From positions 1-45,876 of the forward strand of contig JAHYJM010000010.1 in assembly GCA_019428945.1 (NCBI GenBank): a stretch of DNA of 45,876 nucleotides, in the 5' to 3' direction. The stretch is from Bacillota bacterium. GTDB taxonomy: Bacteria; Bacillota; Dethiobacteria; DTU022. The stretch's first letter is position 1; every line of letters begins with the position of its first letter. Positions 15,629 through 26,440 of the stretch are shown in pieces. The notes under the pieces are model-generated. The model saw only the letters and a program-made list of their open reading frames with translations, was not told the origin of the DNA and made no database searches. Made by a program: the position numbers and the translations under genes.

Positions 15629-17365
15629 TTGGCCTACCAGAGCCTTTACCGGAGACGCCGACCACTTACTTTTACTGATATGATCGGGCAGGAGCATATA
15701 ACCCGTACATTAAGCAATGCGCTTGTTAATGAACGATTAACTCATGCTTATCTATTCAGCGGCCCCCGCGGAACGGGCAAGACTACTGCGGCAAAAATAT
15801 TTGCCCGGGCGATGAACTGCGTGGAATATCCCACTGCTGATCCCTGCGGCAAATGTTCATCATGCCGAAATATTTATTCCGGGGTATCTATTGATGTGAT
15901 TGAGATGGATGCGGCATCTAATCGTGGAATCGACGAAATTCGCGAACTGCGTGAAAGAAGCCGATTTGCCAGTGGTGAAAGCCGTTTTAAGGTATATATT
16001 ATTGATGAAGCTCATATGCTTACTCCTGAGGCCTGCAATGCTTTCCTGAAGACCCTGGAGGAGCCCCCGAAGAATGTTGTTTTTATTTTAGCAACCACAG
16101 ATCCTTCAAAACTGCCGCCAACTATAGTTTCACGCTGTCAGCGCTTTGATTTCCATCTTTTAACTATTGAGCAGATTAAAATGCGGCTTGAACTGATCCT
16201 TCAAGAAGAAGGCTGGAAGGCGGAAAGCGATGCCTTAAGCCTTATCTCAAGATTGGCTGAAGGTTCTTTGCGGGATGCCCTGGGCATAATGGAACAGTGT
16301 TCAGCTTATGGCGATGAATCGATTACTGCCGAACATGTTCGCAATGTTACCGGAGCGGCGAGGGTAGAATCGATTGCAGATCTTATTGGCGCTCTGGTAA
16401 ATAATGATCTTGACACCGGACTTAGAGTTCTCGGACAGGTAGTATACAGCGGCCGCGATTTAAATCTTTTTTTAAGAGATTTGACCTTTGTTTTCAGCCG
16501 CCTGCTTCTTGCCGGAGGTTTAAATGGCAAAAACAGTGATAGTGATCTTCACGGTTTTGACAATATAATCGAGAATCACACCGGTAAAATTGACCGGCTG
16601 ATACTGCTTGATGTGGTTGAGCTGATGCATGAAGCCGGCAGCGAACTCCGCCATGCCCATTTTCCGCAGTATATTCTTGAGATTAACTTTATTCGCCTGC
16701 TCAGGCTCCTCCATGGCCGCCTGAAGCCTGCTGAGCCTCTCCACGTGGAATCATTTACAGCAGTCCGGTCAGAAGAACCTGATTCGGTTACTGTTGCAGC
16801 GGCTCAAAATTCTGAGGGTAAAGAAGAGAAGACGAAGGATGAACTTCATGATGAAAAATCTTCAGAAAAACCGCAGGTTAAAGATGATCGTGTAAATGAG
16901 ACCGAAGCCAGGGATGAGAAGCATGTTGTAAGCTCCATGAATGCCGATGAAAAGCTGGCATCATTAAAAGAAGCATGGCCGCGAATTATAAGCGAGTTAA
17001 AAAAGAGGCAAAAAACCACTGCAGCCTGGCTCGAACCTGCGGTAATAAGCGGCTGCAGGGGTCATCTCGTGGTGCTTACCTATGCGCCTGAATATCAGAT
17101 TCACCAGGAACGTTTAATGGGTGACAACCATCGTAAACTGGTTGAATCGGTGCTTTCAGCTTTCTGCGGTGAAAAAATTGAGATAAAAGCGGAAATAGGC
17201 GAGGTTGAAGGTAAAAGGCCGGAGGTTTATGAAAATAAACCCATACCAACAGTTACAGAAGAACCTGCAGTTCACGGGAAAGAAAAATCTGAAAACGTAA
17301 AAAAAGGACCCAGCGCTGAAGAAGCAATGGAAATATTTGGTGGTAAAATAATAGATTCTGATTGA
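15629..17365 (+). CDS. dnaX: DNA polymerase III subunits gamma/tau
   Basis: DnaX is the AAA+ motor of the clamp loader. The 578 residues show Walker A GPRGTGKT (45-52), a zinc module with Cys64, 73, 76 and 79, Walker B VYIIDEAHML, and the SRC finger (IVSRCQRF). Domain III follows, then a charged, flexible tail that in tau proteins contacts the polymerase and helicase. The start is a TTG at 15629 with GAGGTG eight bases upstream. A seven-A run near 17298 is too close to the end to generate a classical short gamma form. Neighbours ybaB and recR form the common dnaX-ybaB-recR block. Confidence 0.97.
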   Translation: MAYQSLYRRRRPLTFTDMIGQEHITRTLSNALVNERLTHAYLFSGPRGTGKTTAAKIFARAMNCVEYPTADPCGKCSSCRNIYSGVSIDVIEMDAASNRGIDEIRELRERSRFASGESRFKVYIIDEAHMLTPEACNAFLKTLEEPPKNVVFILATTDPSKLPPTIVSRCQRFDFHLLTIEQIKMRLELILQEEGWKAESDALSLISRLAEGSLRDALGIMEQCSAYGDESITAEHVRNVTGAARVESIADLIGALVNNDLDTGLRVLGQVVYSGRDLNLFLRDLTFVFSRLLLAGGLNGKNSDSDLHGFDNIIENHTGKIDRLILLDVVELMHEAGSELRHAHFPQYILEINFIRLLRLLHGRLKPAEPLHVESFTAVRSEEPDSVTVAAAQNSEGKEEKTKDELHDEKSSEKPQVKDDRVNETEARDEKHVVSSMNADEKLASLKEAWPRIISELKKRQKTTAAWLEPAVISGCRGHLVVLTYAPEYQIHQERLMGDNHRKLVESVLSAFCGEKIEIKAEIGEVEGKRPEVYENKPIPTVTEEPAVHGKEKSENVKKGPSAEEAMEIFGGKIIDSD

Positions 17366-17380
17366 GAGGAGGTCCACCCC

Positions 17381-17701
17381 ATGTCAAATGGAGGTATGGC
17401 CAAAATGATGAAGCAGCTGCAGAAAGCTCAGGCAGAAATGAGCCGGATGCAGGAAGAGATTGCCCAGAAAACAGTGGAAAGCTCCAGCGGTGGCGGCGCA
17501 GTAAGGGTTACTGCCAATGGGCAGAAGCAGCTTATATCCCTGCAGATCGAACCTGAAGCTTTGGGTGAAGACAACAAGGAAATGCTGGAAGATATGATTA
17601 TCGCTGCAGTAAACGAAGCTTTTAACAGGGTTGATGAAATGGTGGCTTCTGAAATGCAGAAACTTACCGGTGGACTTAACCTTCCACCCGGAATGTTTTA
17701 A
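17381..17701 (+). CDS. ybaB: YbaB/EbfC nucleoid-associated protein
   Basis: The 106-residue protein begins with a long helix (KMMKQLQKAQAEMSRMQEEI), followed by the beta strand segment GGGAVRVTANGQKQLISLQI characteristic of YbaB/EbfC. Family members are dimers that bind DNA and are almost always encoded between dnaX and recR, as here. The ATG is preceded by GAGGAGG. The C-terminal LPPGMF is typical. Confidence 0.95.
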   Translation: MSNGGMAKMMKQLQKAQAEMSRMQEEIAQKTVESSSGGGAVRVTANGQKQLISLQIEPEALGEDNKEMLEDMIIAAVNEAFNRVDEMVASEMQKLTGGLNLPPGMF

Positions 17702-17731
17702 ATCAGACTTTAAGGGCGGTTTAAATCTCAG

Positions 17732-18328
17732 ATGGTGTATCCGGGGTCATTTAAAAAACTGATTGAGGTGTTGTGCCGTTTTCCGGGTGTAGGTCCGAAG
17801 ACGGCTCAGCGGCTGGCTTTTTACCTGCTCGGGCTTGCGCGTGAAGATGTTGTCGCTATCGCCAGGGCAATGGTTGAGGCAAAGGATAAGCTTGGCTATT
17901 GCGCGGTTTGTGGAAGTTTGGCCGAAATGGAAAGCTGTTCATACTGCAGTGACCCGGGTCGCGATCAAGCTACACTCTGTATTGTACAAGAAGCGCGCGA
18001 TGTGCTGGTTTTAGAAAGAACCGGCCAGTATCGCGGCCTCTATCATGTATTACATGGCGCACTTTCACCGTTGGACGGGATTGGGCCGGAAGAACTCAAG
18101 CTCGATCGTCTTGAGAAAAGGATTGCTGAAAAGGTTATAAGCGAAGTGATTATTGCCACCAATCCAAATGTGGAAGGTGACGCCACGGCAGGATATCTGG
18201 CCCGTTTATTAAAACCTCATTCAGTCAGGGTTACGCGAATTGCCTTTGGTTTGCCGGTTGGTGGCGACATTGAATATGCTGACGATCTAACCTTGAGCCG
18301 TGCTCTTGACGGCCGACGGGAAATGTAG
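17732..18328 (+). CDS. recR: Recombination mediator protein RecR
   Basis: RecR works with RecO to load RecA onto gapped DNA. At 198 residues it has the helix-hairpin-helix near the start (LIEVLCRFPGVGPKTAQRLA), a C4 zinc finger (CAVCGSLAEMESCSYC), and a Toprim domain with the VVATNP-like IIATNPNVEGD. The ATG at 17732 has only a weak GGGCGG site about 12 bases upstream; the next codon, GTG, is an alternative. It follows ybaB by 30 bp. Confidence 0.96.
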   Translation: MVYPGSFKKLIEVLCRFPGVGPKTAQRLAFYLLGLAREDVVAIARAMVEAKDKLGYCAVCGSLAEMESCSYCSDPGRDQATLCIVQEARDVLVLERTGQYRGLYHVLHGALSPLDGIGPEELKLDRLEKRIAEKVISEVIIATNPNVEGDATAGYLARLLKPHSVRVTRIAFGLPVGGDIEYADDLTLSRALDGRREM

Positions 18329-18330
18329 GG

Positions 18331-18948
18331 TTAGAGCTTACTTTTTAATGCCCCGTTTACGATTGCCGGAAGGTGTGCGTAATCTTCAGTCGGCAGGTAA
18401 TTGGGCGCGGCTTCATCAAATAAAATATTCGCTGAAGCGGGCATTTCATCATCTCCGGGCCAGACTGTAAAGCAGATCGGCACCCGTGGCAGAACGGGTA
18501 TAACCATGCTTACTCCGCTTTGATCAATTTCTTTTCCGCCCAGGGCAAGAGCCGCTTTTTTAAAACCCTCAGGGTCATCGCCGAATGTTTTAAGAAAAGG
18601 TGCTATCGCCCGTTTCTGAAATGGTTCAATATATATGTCGCCGCCGGGCAGGTAACGGTATGTTATCCATTTCCCTGTGAGCGGGGTTCCTTTTGAGGTA
18701 ACCAGGTAGTGCAGAATTATAATGGCCAGATAGAGCGATGCACTATCCCCTTCAGGGTTTGTTACTTTGCCATCGGGGTGGTGTACAGAATAGCGTTCAC
18801 TCAGGAAATCAAGGGTTATAATATTTTCGCCGGCATCAAAGTGAGCACCGGCTTTATCGGCAACTTCGGCTGCGTCAAGGTTACTGAACTGTCCGACTAC
18901 CTGACGCAGGGTTTCCTCAAGGTTAAAGTAACTCCTTTTTTTCTCCAT
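18331..18948 (-). CDS. DUF3786-type protein
   Basis: The 205-residue soluble protein resembles the DUF3786 family of anaerobes, best seen in the C-terminal part PRVPICFTVWPGDDEMPASA and the following NYLPTEDYAHLPAI. No cysteine cluster, signal peptide or membrane segment is present. Family function is not established; some relatives are fused to or neighbour iron-sulfur and corrinoid proteins. The gene converges on recR with only 2 bp between the two stop codons and is followed on its own strand by no clear terminator. The start ATG has GGAGGAACAG upstream. Confidence 0.7.
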   Translation of the reverse strand: MEKKRSYFNLEETLRQVVGQFSNLDAAEVADKAGAHFDAGENIITLDFLSERYSVHHPDGKVTNPEGDSASLYLAIIILHYLVTSKGTPLTGKWITYRYLPGGDIYIEPFQKRAIAPFLKTFGDDPEGFKKAALALGGKEIDQSGVSMVIPVLPRVPICFTVWPGDDEMPASANILFDEAAPNYLPTEDYAHLPAIVNGALKSKL

Positions 18949-18992
18949 AGCTGTTCCTCCCGAGTTTTTCGGTAAATATTAAATAGCTTTAT

Positions 18993-19769
18993 TTAGTTTA
19001 TCTGACTATTGCTGAGCAGGCATTCGATAAAGTTTGTGATAGTCCGGTTAAGTTCTTCGGGCTTTTCCAGCATAACCATATGTCCGGCTTTATCTATGAT
19101 TTCGACGCAGCTTTCAGGCAGGCTATTTTCCATATAACGGCTGTATTTTACAGGGGTTAGCTGGTCATTACTGCCGCAGATAATCAGGGCTGGTTTGCTG
19201 ATCCTGTGCAGCATTTCCATCACATCAAATTCATTGCAGGCGCATAGATCGGCGTAATAAAGGGAAGGCTCAGTATTGAGCACTTCTTCCCTTCCTCTTT
19301 GCATCAATTCGTCAGGAGCTTCTGCACTGTAAAGAAAATCAGAAAAAGTTTCCGGAACGCTTCCTTTTTTCAGCGATTCGAGAATAGCGGGCAATACCTT
19401 AAGCCGGCCCCCCGTTCCTATAAGAATTAAGCCCTTAATATCTTCGGGGTAATGCAGGGCATAATCGAGGACAATTGCGCCACCCAGAGAATGCCCGGCG
19501 GGTACAAATGACCCGATTCCGGCTGCTTTGCTGAAACGGTGAAGCCAGTCACGATAATCTGCAACGGTGTTCATAGGTTTGCCCTCCGATCGTCCGTGGC
19601 CGGGTAGGTCGACTGCAATGGGATTGACAGGCTCTCGCAACCCTTGAAGCTGAAGCAGCCAGTGGTGATGGCCACCTCCAGACCCATGGCAGAAAACTAC
19701 CGGGATCCCGTTACGCTTGATATCTCCGGCATAATAATAGCGGGTCTGATTTATTTCGATATATGGCAA
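18993..19769 (-). CDS. Alpha/beta-fold hydrolase
   Basis: This 258-residue enzyme has the classic hydrolase layout: an oxyanion-hole HGSGGG after residue 25, the nucleophile elbow GHSLGG with Ser at about 94, an acidic residue in CGSNDQLTP, and the catalytic His in KAGHMVML. There is a short cap region at about 120-170. No signal peptide, so it is cytoplasmic. The substrate cannot be predicted; esterases, lactonases and C-C hydrolases share this pattern. It may be in one transcript with the DUF3786 gene, 44 bp downstream on the same strand. Confidence 0.88.
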   Translation of the reverse strand: MPYIEINQTRYYYAGDIKRNGIPVVFCHGSGGGHHHWLLQLQGLREPVNPIAVDLPGHGRSEGKPMNTVADYRDWLHRFSKAAGIGSFVPAGHSLGGAIVLDYALHYPEDIKGLILIGTGGRLKVLPAILESLKKGSVPETFSDFLYSAEAPDELMQRGREEVLNTEPSLYYADLCACNEFDVMEMLHRISKPALIICGSNDQLTPVKYSRYMENSLPESCVEIIDKAGHMVMLEKPEELNRTITNFIECLLSNSQIN

Positions 19770-19878
19770 GTTAATTCTCCTCTCATCGGTGTATCATAAT
19801 CAATTCGTTTGTGCTCCCCCTTAATCCTGCAAAAGGTATTGTTTATCCCTTCTTTGTTTAATTATCGGACTGCTCTTG

Positions 19879-21405
<1,527 letters not shown>

Positions 21406-21425
21406 CTTTTAAACCCGGTTCTGAG

Positions 21426-21457
21426 ACCGCAGGCCGGCAGAGCCTGCGGTTTTTTTA
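21426..21457 (+). terminator. Rho-independent terminator of guaB
   Basis: ACCGCAGGC and GCCTGCGGT form a 9-bp stem around CGGCAGA, followed by a run of T residues. Confidence 0.92.
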
Positions 21458-21513
21458 ACCCACCCGGCTACTTCACCGGTTGCGATGCTATTTTCCATAC
21501 CGGATATTATGGG

Positions 21514-22152
21514 GTGTTCAAAACGCGCGGCACATTTATTACATTAGAAGGTATCGACGGCTGTGGGAAGTCTACGCAGACAGAGATGTTAATTAACAAA
21601 TTTAGTGAGCTCGGGGTAGACTATATCCAGGTTCGTGAGCCGGGAGGAACAGCTGCCGGTGAGGCGATCAGGCAGATATTACTTGATAACCGCTACTCTC
21701 TTTTACTGCAGACTGAACTCCTGTTGTATATGGCAGCCCGTTCAGAGTTAACAGAAGAGATTATTATACCTGCCCTTAAAGCTGGGAAGGTTGTTCTTTG
21801 TGATCGTTTTACTGATTCGACTCTTGCCTATCAGGGTTATGGAGGCGGAGCAAACCTTGAATGGATTCGGATATTAAACAATAACGCTACATGCGGCATT
21901 ACTCCCGATTTGACAATTTTACTAGATCTTCCGGTTGAAGATGCTCTAAAAAGGCGGATAAACAAAGCTGATCGAATGGAGAGCAAAGACTACCATTTCC
22001 ACCAGCGGGTACGCCTTGGCTATCTTGAACTCGCCTCTGTTGAGCCTTACCGGATTAAAGTGTTGAAAGCTACTGAAGAAAGAGATTCATTGCACTTTAA
22101 AATCTGGGCCTTGGCTGAAAAACTAATAGATGATTCGAAGAGAGCTTTTTAA
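21514..22152 (+). CDS. tmk: Thymidylate kinase
   Basis: Tmk phosphorylates dTMP to dTDP. The 212 residues contain the P-loop LEGIDGCGKSTQ at about 11-22, the substrate motif DRFTDSTLAYQGYG, and a lid region with KADRMESKD. The likely start is GTG 21514 (no better in-frame start), preceded by a poor ribosome site. It is followed after 2 bp by holB, so the pair are co-transcribed, as in many Firmicutes. Confidence 0.95.
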   Translation: MFKTRGTFITLEGIDGCGKSTQTEMLINKFSELGVDYIQVREPGGTAAGEAIRQILLDNRYSLLLQTELLLYMAARSELTEEIIIPALKAGKVVLCDRFTDSTLAYQGYGGGANLEWIRILNNNATCGITPDLTILLDLPVEDALKRRINKADRMESKDYHFHQRVRLGYLELASVEPYRIKVLKATEERDSLHFKIWALAEKLIDDSKRAF

Positions 22153-22154
22153 CA

Positions 22155-23132
22155 ATGAGTTACGATCAACTGGCAGGTCAACAGGAACTTCGCCTCAACT
22201 TATCAGCAGCTATTGAAAGTGGCAGGCTGAGCCATGCTGTCCTGCTGACCGGTCCTTCAGGCAGTGGTAAAACCAGCTGGGGGAAGTTATTGTCACAGGC
22301 TCTGCTCTGTCCTGATTGCCAGGGTATCAACCCTTGTATGAAATGCAAATCTTGTCGGACATTTTTAAGCGGCAACCATACGGGATTTTTTTATCTTGAG
22401 CCGGAAAAGCGTAAGCTGAAAACTGAACAGTTCAGAGCAATCAGGGAAAATTTATACCTTGGTTCAGATTTAAAGGTCTGCCTGATTGACCAGGCAGAAA
22501 CAATGACTGCCGAAACTTCCTCTTCCCTGCTTAAAATACTGGAAGAACCGCCTGCCGGTCTGACGTTTATCTTACTGGCAGAACAACCACGGGCAGTTTA
22601 TGATACGATTTTGTCAAGGTGTCAGCGTTATACCCTGCAGCCAATGAGCAGCAGTGAAATTTATGAACTGCTCATTAAGTATAATAAAACTGACGAAGAT
22701 AAAGCGGATCTTCTGGCCCGCCTGAGTGGGGGCCTTCCCGGATATGCTTTTGACATGGCTGATGACGCTGATTTTGATGAGCGCTTCAGAGAAGCTAAAA
22801 CACTGGCTTATAACATCGCAACGGGTCGCGACTCAGCGGCACAGCTATTATCATGGGCGGCATCATTGGCCGAAAGAAGCGACCTTATTTCCCTGCTGGA
22901 ACTGGTAGCGCTTCTTTATCGTGATGGTTTAATGCAGAGCCTTTGCCGCCGTGGCGATGACTTTTATCGTTTTGAAAAACCCCTGATCTGGACTGAATCT
23001 GTTTCTTCAGCCGGGTTGGAAGAAGCCATATTAATGATAAACAGTACTATATATGAACTAGTTGCCACTAATGTTAATCGTCGCTTATTGCTTGAAAAGA
23101 TGCTAATAATGCTTCAGAGGAGGCTCGCTTAA
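22155..23132 (+). CDS. holB: DNA polymerase III delta' subunit
   Basis: HolB is the stator of the clamp loader. The 325 residues have a P-loop-like GPSGSGKT (33-40), a zinc module (CPDCQGINPCMKCKSC), LIDQAETMTAE in the Walker B position, and the sensor/arginine-finger segment LSRCQRYTLQP. The family often lacks ATPase activity, but the P-loop here is intact. Its stop codon overlaps the start of ricT (TAATG). Confidence 0.93.
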   Translation: MSYDQLAGQQELRLNLSAAIESGRLSHAVLLTGPSGSGKTSWGKLLSQALLCPDCQGINPCMKCKSCRTFLSGNHTGFFYLEPEKRKLKTEQFRAIRENLYLGSDLKVCLIDQAETMTAETSSSLLKILEEPPAGLTFILLAEQPRAVYDTILSRCQRYTLQPMSSSEIYELLIKYNKTDEDKADLLARLSGGLPGYAFDMADDADFDERFREAKTLAYNIATGRDSAAQLLSWAASLAERSDLISLLELVALLYRDGLMQSLCRRGDDFYRFEKPLIWTESVSSAGLEEAILMINSTIYELVATNVNRRLLLEKMLIMLQRRLA

Positions 23133-23932
23133 TGACCAAAGTAATCGGAATAAGGTTCAGAGAAGCCGGTAAAACATATTATTTTGAGCCTGGTTCAGAG
23201 GAATTAGAACAGGGAATTAAGGTTATCGTAGAAACTGCGCGCGGGCAGGAAATTGGTACTTTAGTGCTTCCAGCAAGAGAAGTGCCGGATGAAGATCTAG
23301 TCCTGCCCTTAAAAAAAGTTATCCGCATTGCCAATGAAAATGATTTACAGAGAACTGAAGAAAACAGACAGAAGGAAGCGGCAGCATTCATTCGCTGTCA
23401 GCATAAAATTAGGGAACACAGCCTCGAAATGAAACTGGTTAATGTTGAGTACACTTTTGATCGCAATAAAATTATATTTTATTTTACATCTGAAGAGAGA
23501 GTAGACTTCCGGGAACTGGTAAAAGATTTGGCTTCAATTTTTAAAACGAGGATTGAGCTTCGTCAGATAGGCGTCCGGGATGAGGCTAAAATTAAAGGTG
23601 GGATTGGACCATGTGGCCGGGCTTTCTGCTGCACTACTTTTCTGGAAGAGTTTGAACCTGTATCGATTCGGATGGCCAAGGGACAGAATTTATCATTGAA
23701 CCCAACCAAGATATCGGGAGTGTGCGGGCGGCTGATGTGCTGCCTTCGTTATGAAGCCAGTGCTTATGAAGATTCCCGTGAAGATATGCCGAAGCAGGGT
23801 GATACGGTAATTACCCCGGACGGTGAAGGCACGGTTAGAGAGTGTAATTTTAAGAAAAAAACAGTTACAGTTAAACTGCAGGAGTCGGGGCACCTAAGGG
23901 AATTCCCCCTGGAAGAAGTTGATCAAACCTGA
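23132..23932 (+). CDS. ricT: PSP1/YaaT-family regulatory iron-sulfur protein
   Basis: RicT (YaaT) belongs to the PSP1 family. In Bacillus it joins RicA and RicF to control RNase Y processing, and it affects competence, biofilm and sporulation. The cysteine-rich core reads GIGPCGRAFCCTTFLEEFEP and later VCGRLMCCLRYE, the conserved set that binds iron-sulfur clusters. The C-terminal KOW-like segment (PKQGDTVITPDGEGTV) is present. Start ATG overlaps the holB stop by one base, implying coupled translation. Length 266 is typical. Confidence 0.92.
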   Translation: MTKVIGIRFREAGKTYYFEPGSEELEQGIKVIVETARGQEIGTLVLPAREVPDEDLVLPLKKVIRIANENDLQRTEENRQKEAAAFIRCQHKIREHSLEMKLVNVEYTFDRNKIIFYFTSEERVDFRELVKDLASIFKTRIELRQIGVRDEAKIKGGIGPCGRAFCCTTFLEEFEPVSIRMAKGQNLSLNPTKISGVCGRLMCCLRYEASAYEDSREDMPKQGDTVITPDGEGTVRECNFKKKTVTVKLQESGHLREFPLEEVDQT

Positions 23933-23940
23933 TCGGGCGA

Positions 23941-23971
23941 TAAAAAAGCAGAAGCGCGGTTATCCCGCGCT
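23941..23971. terminator. Bidirectional terminator between ricT and abrB
   Basis: AGCGCGG at 23953-23959 pairs with CCGCGCT at 23965-23971 around a short loop. On the minus strand it is followed by TTTTTTA (A-run at 23942-23947), a good terminator for the abrB gene. On the plus strand the T-run is absent and termination would be weaker. Confidence 0.75.
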
Positions 23972-23999
23972 CCTGAAAACTTATTAATTAAAAAAGTGA

Positions 24000-24242
24000 T
24001 TAATCTTTTGCCAGTTTGTCTATACATTCCCGGCAGACAATGCGATTACCGAAGTGTTTGACGTTGTCTGCATTGCCGCAGAAAAGACAGGCAGGTTCAT
24101 ACTTTTTGAGTATAATTTTTTCAGCGTCGACGTAAATTTCCAGGGCATCTTTAACTTCGATCCCCAAAGTTCTTCTTAACTCTATAGGGATCACTACTCT
24201 ACCAAGTTCATCCACTTTTCTAACAATCCCTGTTGATTTCAA
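24000..24242 (-). CDS. abrB: AbrB-family transition-state regulator
   Basis: The 80-residue protein has the swapped-hairpin DNA-binding domain: MKSTGIVRKVDELGRVVIPI and LRRTLGIEVKDALEIYVD, close to Bacillus AbrB. The C-terminal part carries two CX2C pairs (CLFC and CREC), suggesting zinc binding, a variation seen in clostridial members. AbrB-type proteins repress stationary-phase and sporulation genes. Its start is a TTG at 24242 placed seven bases after AGGAGG. It has its own promoter and terminator and faces metG. Confidence 0.93.
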   Translation of the reverse strand: MKSTGIVRKVDELGRVVIPIELRRTLGIEVKDALEIYVDAEKIILKKYEPACLFCGNADNVKHFGNRIVCRECIDKLAKD

Positions 24243-24287
24243 GTCATTTCCTCCTTTACTTCAATATGGAACAAGGCTGGTCTGGAT

Positions 24288-24317
24288 ATTATACCAGTAA
24301 TTGACATGGTAAGTCAA
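24288..24317 (-). promoter_or_regulatory. Promoter of abrB
   Basis: On the minus strand, TTGACT (24312-24317) and TATAAT (24288-24293) are separated by 18 bp. The region also contains TTGACNTRCCATGTCAA-like partial dyad symmetry (TTGAC…GTCAA), a possible operator, perhaps for autoregulation. Confidence 0.65.
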
Positions 24318-24427
24318 TAGTTTTTTTCCCAATTTACTCAGCTTTACAAGAATATTACATGATTAAGAATGACATAGAAGTAACATACTGGCAACTTTAC
24401 CCTAATTATGGATAGGAGACTTCTGTC

Positions 24428-24455
24428 TTGACACTAAGATCAGCTCTGATATAAT
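24428..24455 (+). promoter_or_regulatory. Promoter of metG
   Basis: A perfect TTGACA at 24428-24433 and a perfect TATAAT at 24450-24455 are spaced by 16 bp. The 5' leader would be only about 30 bases, too short for a T-box riboswitch. Confidence 0.8.
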
Positions 24456-24490
24456 AACCTCATCATTTATAGCTCTGAGGAGGCCCGACA

Positions 24491-26440
24491 TTGGCGGAGA
24501 AAAATACATTTTACATAACAACCCCGATTTATTACCCGAGTAATAAGCTTCATGTTGGAAACTCATATACTACGGTGGCTGCCGATGCGATAGCTCGTTT
24601 TAAAAGGTTAACCGGATATGATGTATGGTTTTTAACCGGCACAGATGAGCACGGGCAGAAAATACAGCGTCAGGCAGATGCATCAGGTAAAAAGCCGATT
24701 GAATTTGTTGATGAAATCGTAGCCTGGATTAAAGAACTCTGGGAGGAGCTTGACATTGCTTACGATGATTTTATCAGGACAACCGAGCCCCGGCATAAAG
24801 AAAAAGTTGCCAAGATATTTACTCATTTTTACAAACAGGGGGATATCTACAAAGGTAAGTATGAAGGTTGGTACTGCACTCCCTGCGAGGCTTACTGGAC
24901 TGAGCGGCAGTTAGTCGAATGTAAATGCCCCGACTGCGGTCGTGATGTTGAACTGATCTCTGAAGAGGCCTATTTTTTCAGGATGTCCAGGTATGCAGAC
25001 CGCCTGATGGAACATATTGAAAAACACCCTGAATTTATTCAACCGCCTTCGAGGAAGAATGAAATGATAAATAACTTCCTCAAGCCCGGTCTTGAAGATT
25101 TATGTGTTTCCAGGACATCATTTGACTGGGGTATACCTGTGCCTTTTGATCCCGAACATGTTATCTATGTCTGGCTGGATGCGCTGAGCAATTACATCAC
25201 CGCCCTTGGCTATGGTGAAGATGGCAGCAATTTTGATAAGTACTGGCCGGCCGACGTTCAGCTCATCGGTAAGGATATATTGCGTTTTCACACTATATAT
25301 TGGCCAATTTTCCTGATGGCGCTTGGTGTGCCCCTGCCGAAAACTGTTTTTGGTCATGGCTGGCTTATGCTTCAGGATGGAAAGATGTCAAAGTCAAAGG
25401 GTAATGTGGTTGATCCCCGGGTTTTAGCCAGCCGTTACAGTTCTGATGCCCTCCGTTATTTTCTGCTTCGTGAGATACCCTTCGGGCAAGACGGTATATT
25501 CAGTCTTGAAAACTTCATAGTCAGAATCAATACCGATTTAGCCAATGATTTGGGCAACCTTGTCAGCAGATCCCTGACTATGGCCGAACGATACTTTGAT
25601 GGGATTCTTCCGGAACCGGCAGATAGAGGGGAAGCCAGCGATGCCGAGCTGAAAGCGCTGGCTCTTAAGACTCCCGCAACGGTTGAAGGGTTCATGGATC
25701 AGCTTAAAACCAGTGATGCCCTGGCAGAATTATGGAAGCTGGTCCGCCGCAGCAATAAGTACATCGATGAGAATATGCCCTGGGAACTTGCAAAAGATCC
25801 GGCCAAAAAAAAGAGGTTGGGCACTGTTATCTATAACCTCATCGAAAGCATTCGCTTTATTGCCGTTATTCTCCAGCCCTTTATGCCCCGTTCGCCACAG
25901 ATGATCTGGGAACAGATCAGTTTAGCCGGCGACAAAAAACTGCAAAGTTGGGAAAGCCTGCAGGGTTGGGGGGGAATCAAACCCGGAGTTAAGGTTGAGC
26001 GAGGAGAAGATCTTTTCCCCAGGCTAAACCTCCAGGCTGAAATTCGCGAAATGCAGGGTGGGCAGACAGTCGAAAAAGAAACTGAAGCGGAGCAGGTTGA
26101 TGAAAAAGATGACCTCATTACACTAGACCAGTTTCAGCAGGTAGATTTGCGGGTTGCCGAAGTTGTTTCTGCTGAAAGAATACCCAAATCTGATAAATTA
26201 TTAAAAATTGAAGTTTCCCTTGGCGCAGATGAAAATCGTCAGGTTGTTGCCGGTATTGCTGAACACTATCAGCCTGATGAACTGATCGGCAAAAAGGTTC
26301 TATTTGTTGCCAATCTGAAGCCGGTAAAACTGCGTGGTGTTTTATCACAGGGGATGCTGCTTGCAGCTACAAGTGAAGACGGGGGTCTTTCGTTGACAGC
26401 CCTGGATCGCGGTATGCCTGCAGGAAGCAGGATCAGTTAA
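24491..26440 (+). CDS. metG: Methionyl-tRNA synthetase
   Basis: MetG charges tRNA-Met. The 649 residues show the HIGH-like signature (LHVGNSYTTV) near residue 22, a zinc knob with CX2C pairs (CTPC, CKCPDC), KMSKSKGN, the anticodon-binding helical domain, and a C-terminal tRNA-binding OB fold (FQQVDLRVAEVVSAE) after an acidic linker at about 530-545. TTG 24491 is preceded by GAGGAGG. It abuts tatD with no intervening base. Confidence 0.97.
   Translation: MAEKNTFYITTPIYYPSNKLHVGNSYTTVAADAIARFKRLTGYDVWFLTGTDEHGQKIQRQADASGKKPIEFVDEIVAWIKELWEELDIAYDDFIRTTEPRHKEKVAKIFTHFYKQGDIYKGKYEGWYCTPCEAYWTERQLVECKCPDCGRDVELISEEAYFFRMSRYADRLMEHIEKHPEFIQPPSRKNEMINNFLKPGLEDLCVSRTSFDWGIPVPFDPEHVIYVWLDALSNYITALGYGEDGSNFDKYWPADVQLIGKDILRFHTIYWPIFLMALGVPLPKTVFGHGWLMLQDGKMSKSKGNVVDPRVLASRYSSDALRYFLLREIPFGQDGIFSLENFIVRINTDLANDLGNLVSRSLTMAERYFDGILPEPADRGEASDAELKALALKTPATVEGFMDQLKTSDALAELWKLVRRSNKYIDENMPWELAKDPAKKKRLGTVIYNLIESIRFIAVILQPFMPRSPQMIWEQISLAGDKKLQSWESLQGWGGIKPGVKVERGEDLFPRLNLQAEIREMQGGQTVEKETEAEQVDEKDDLITLDQFQQVDLRVAEVVSAERIPKSDKLLKIEVSLGADENRQVVAGIAEHYQPDELIGKKVLFVANLKPVKLRGVLSQGMLLAATSEDGGLSLTALDRGMPAGSRIS

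Noticed and set aside
17290-17312. Run of seven A in dnaX as a programmed slippage site
   Set aside because: It is within about 20 codons of the end, so slippage would not yield a short gamma subunit, and no stimulatory hairpin is apparent.
24428-24490. T-box riboswitch before metG
   Set aside because: The promoter leaves a leader of only about 30 bases; no T-box sequence or terminator is present.
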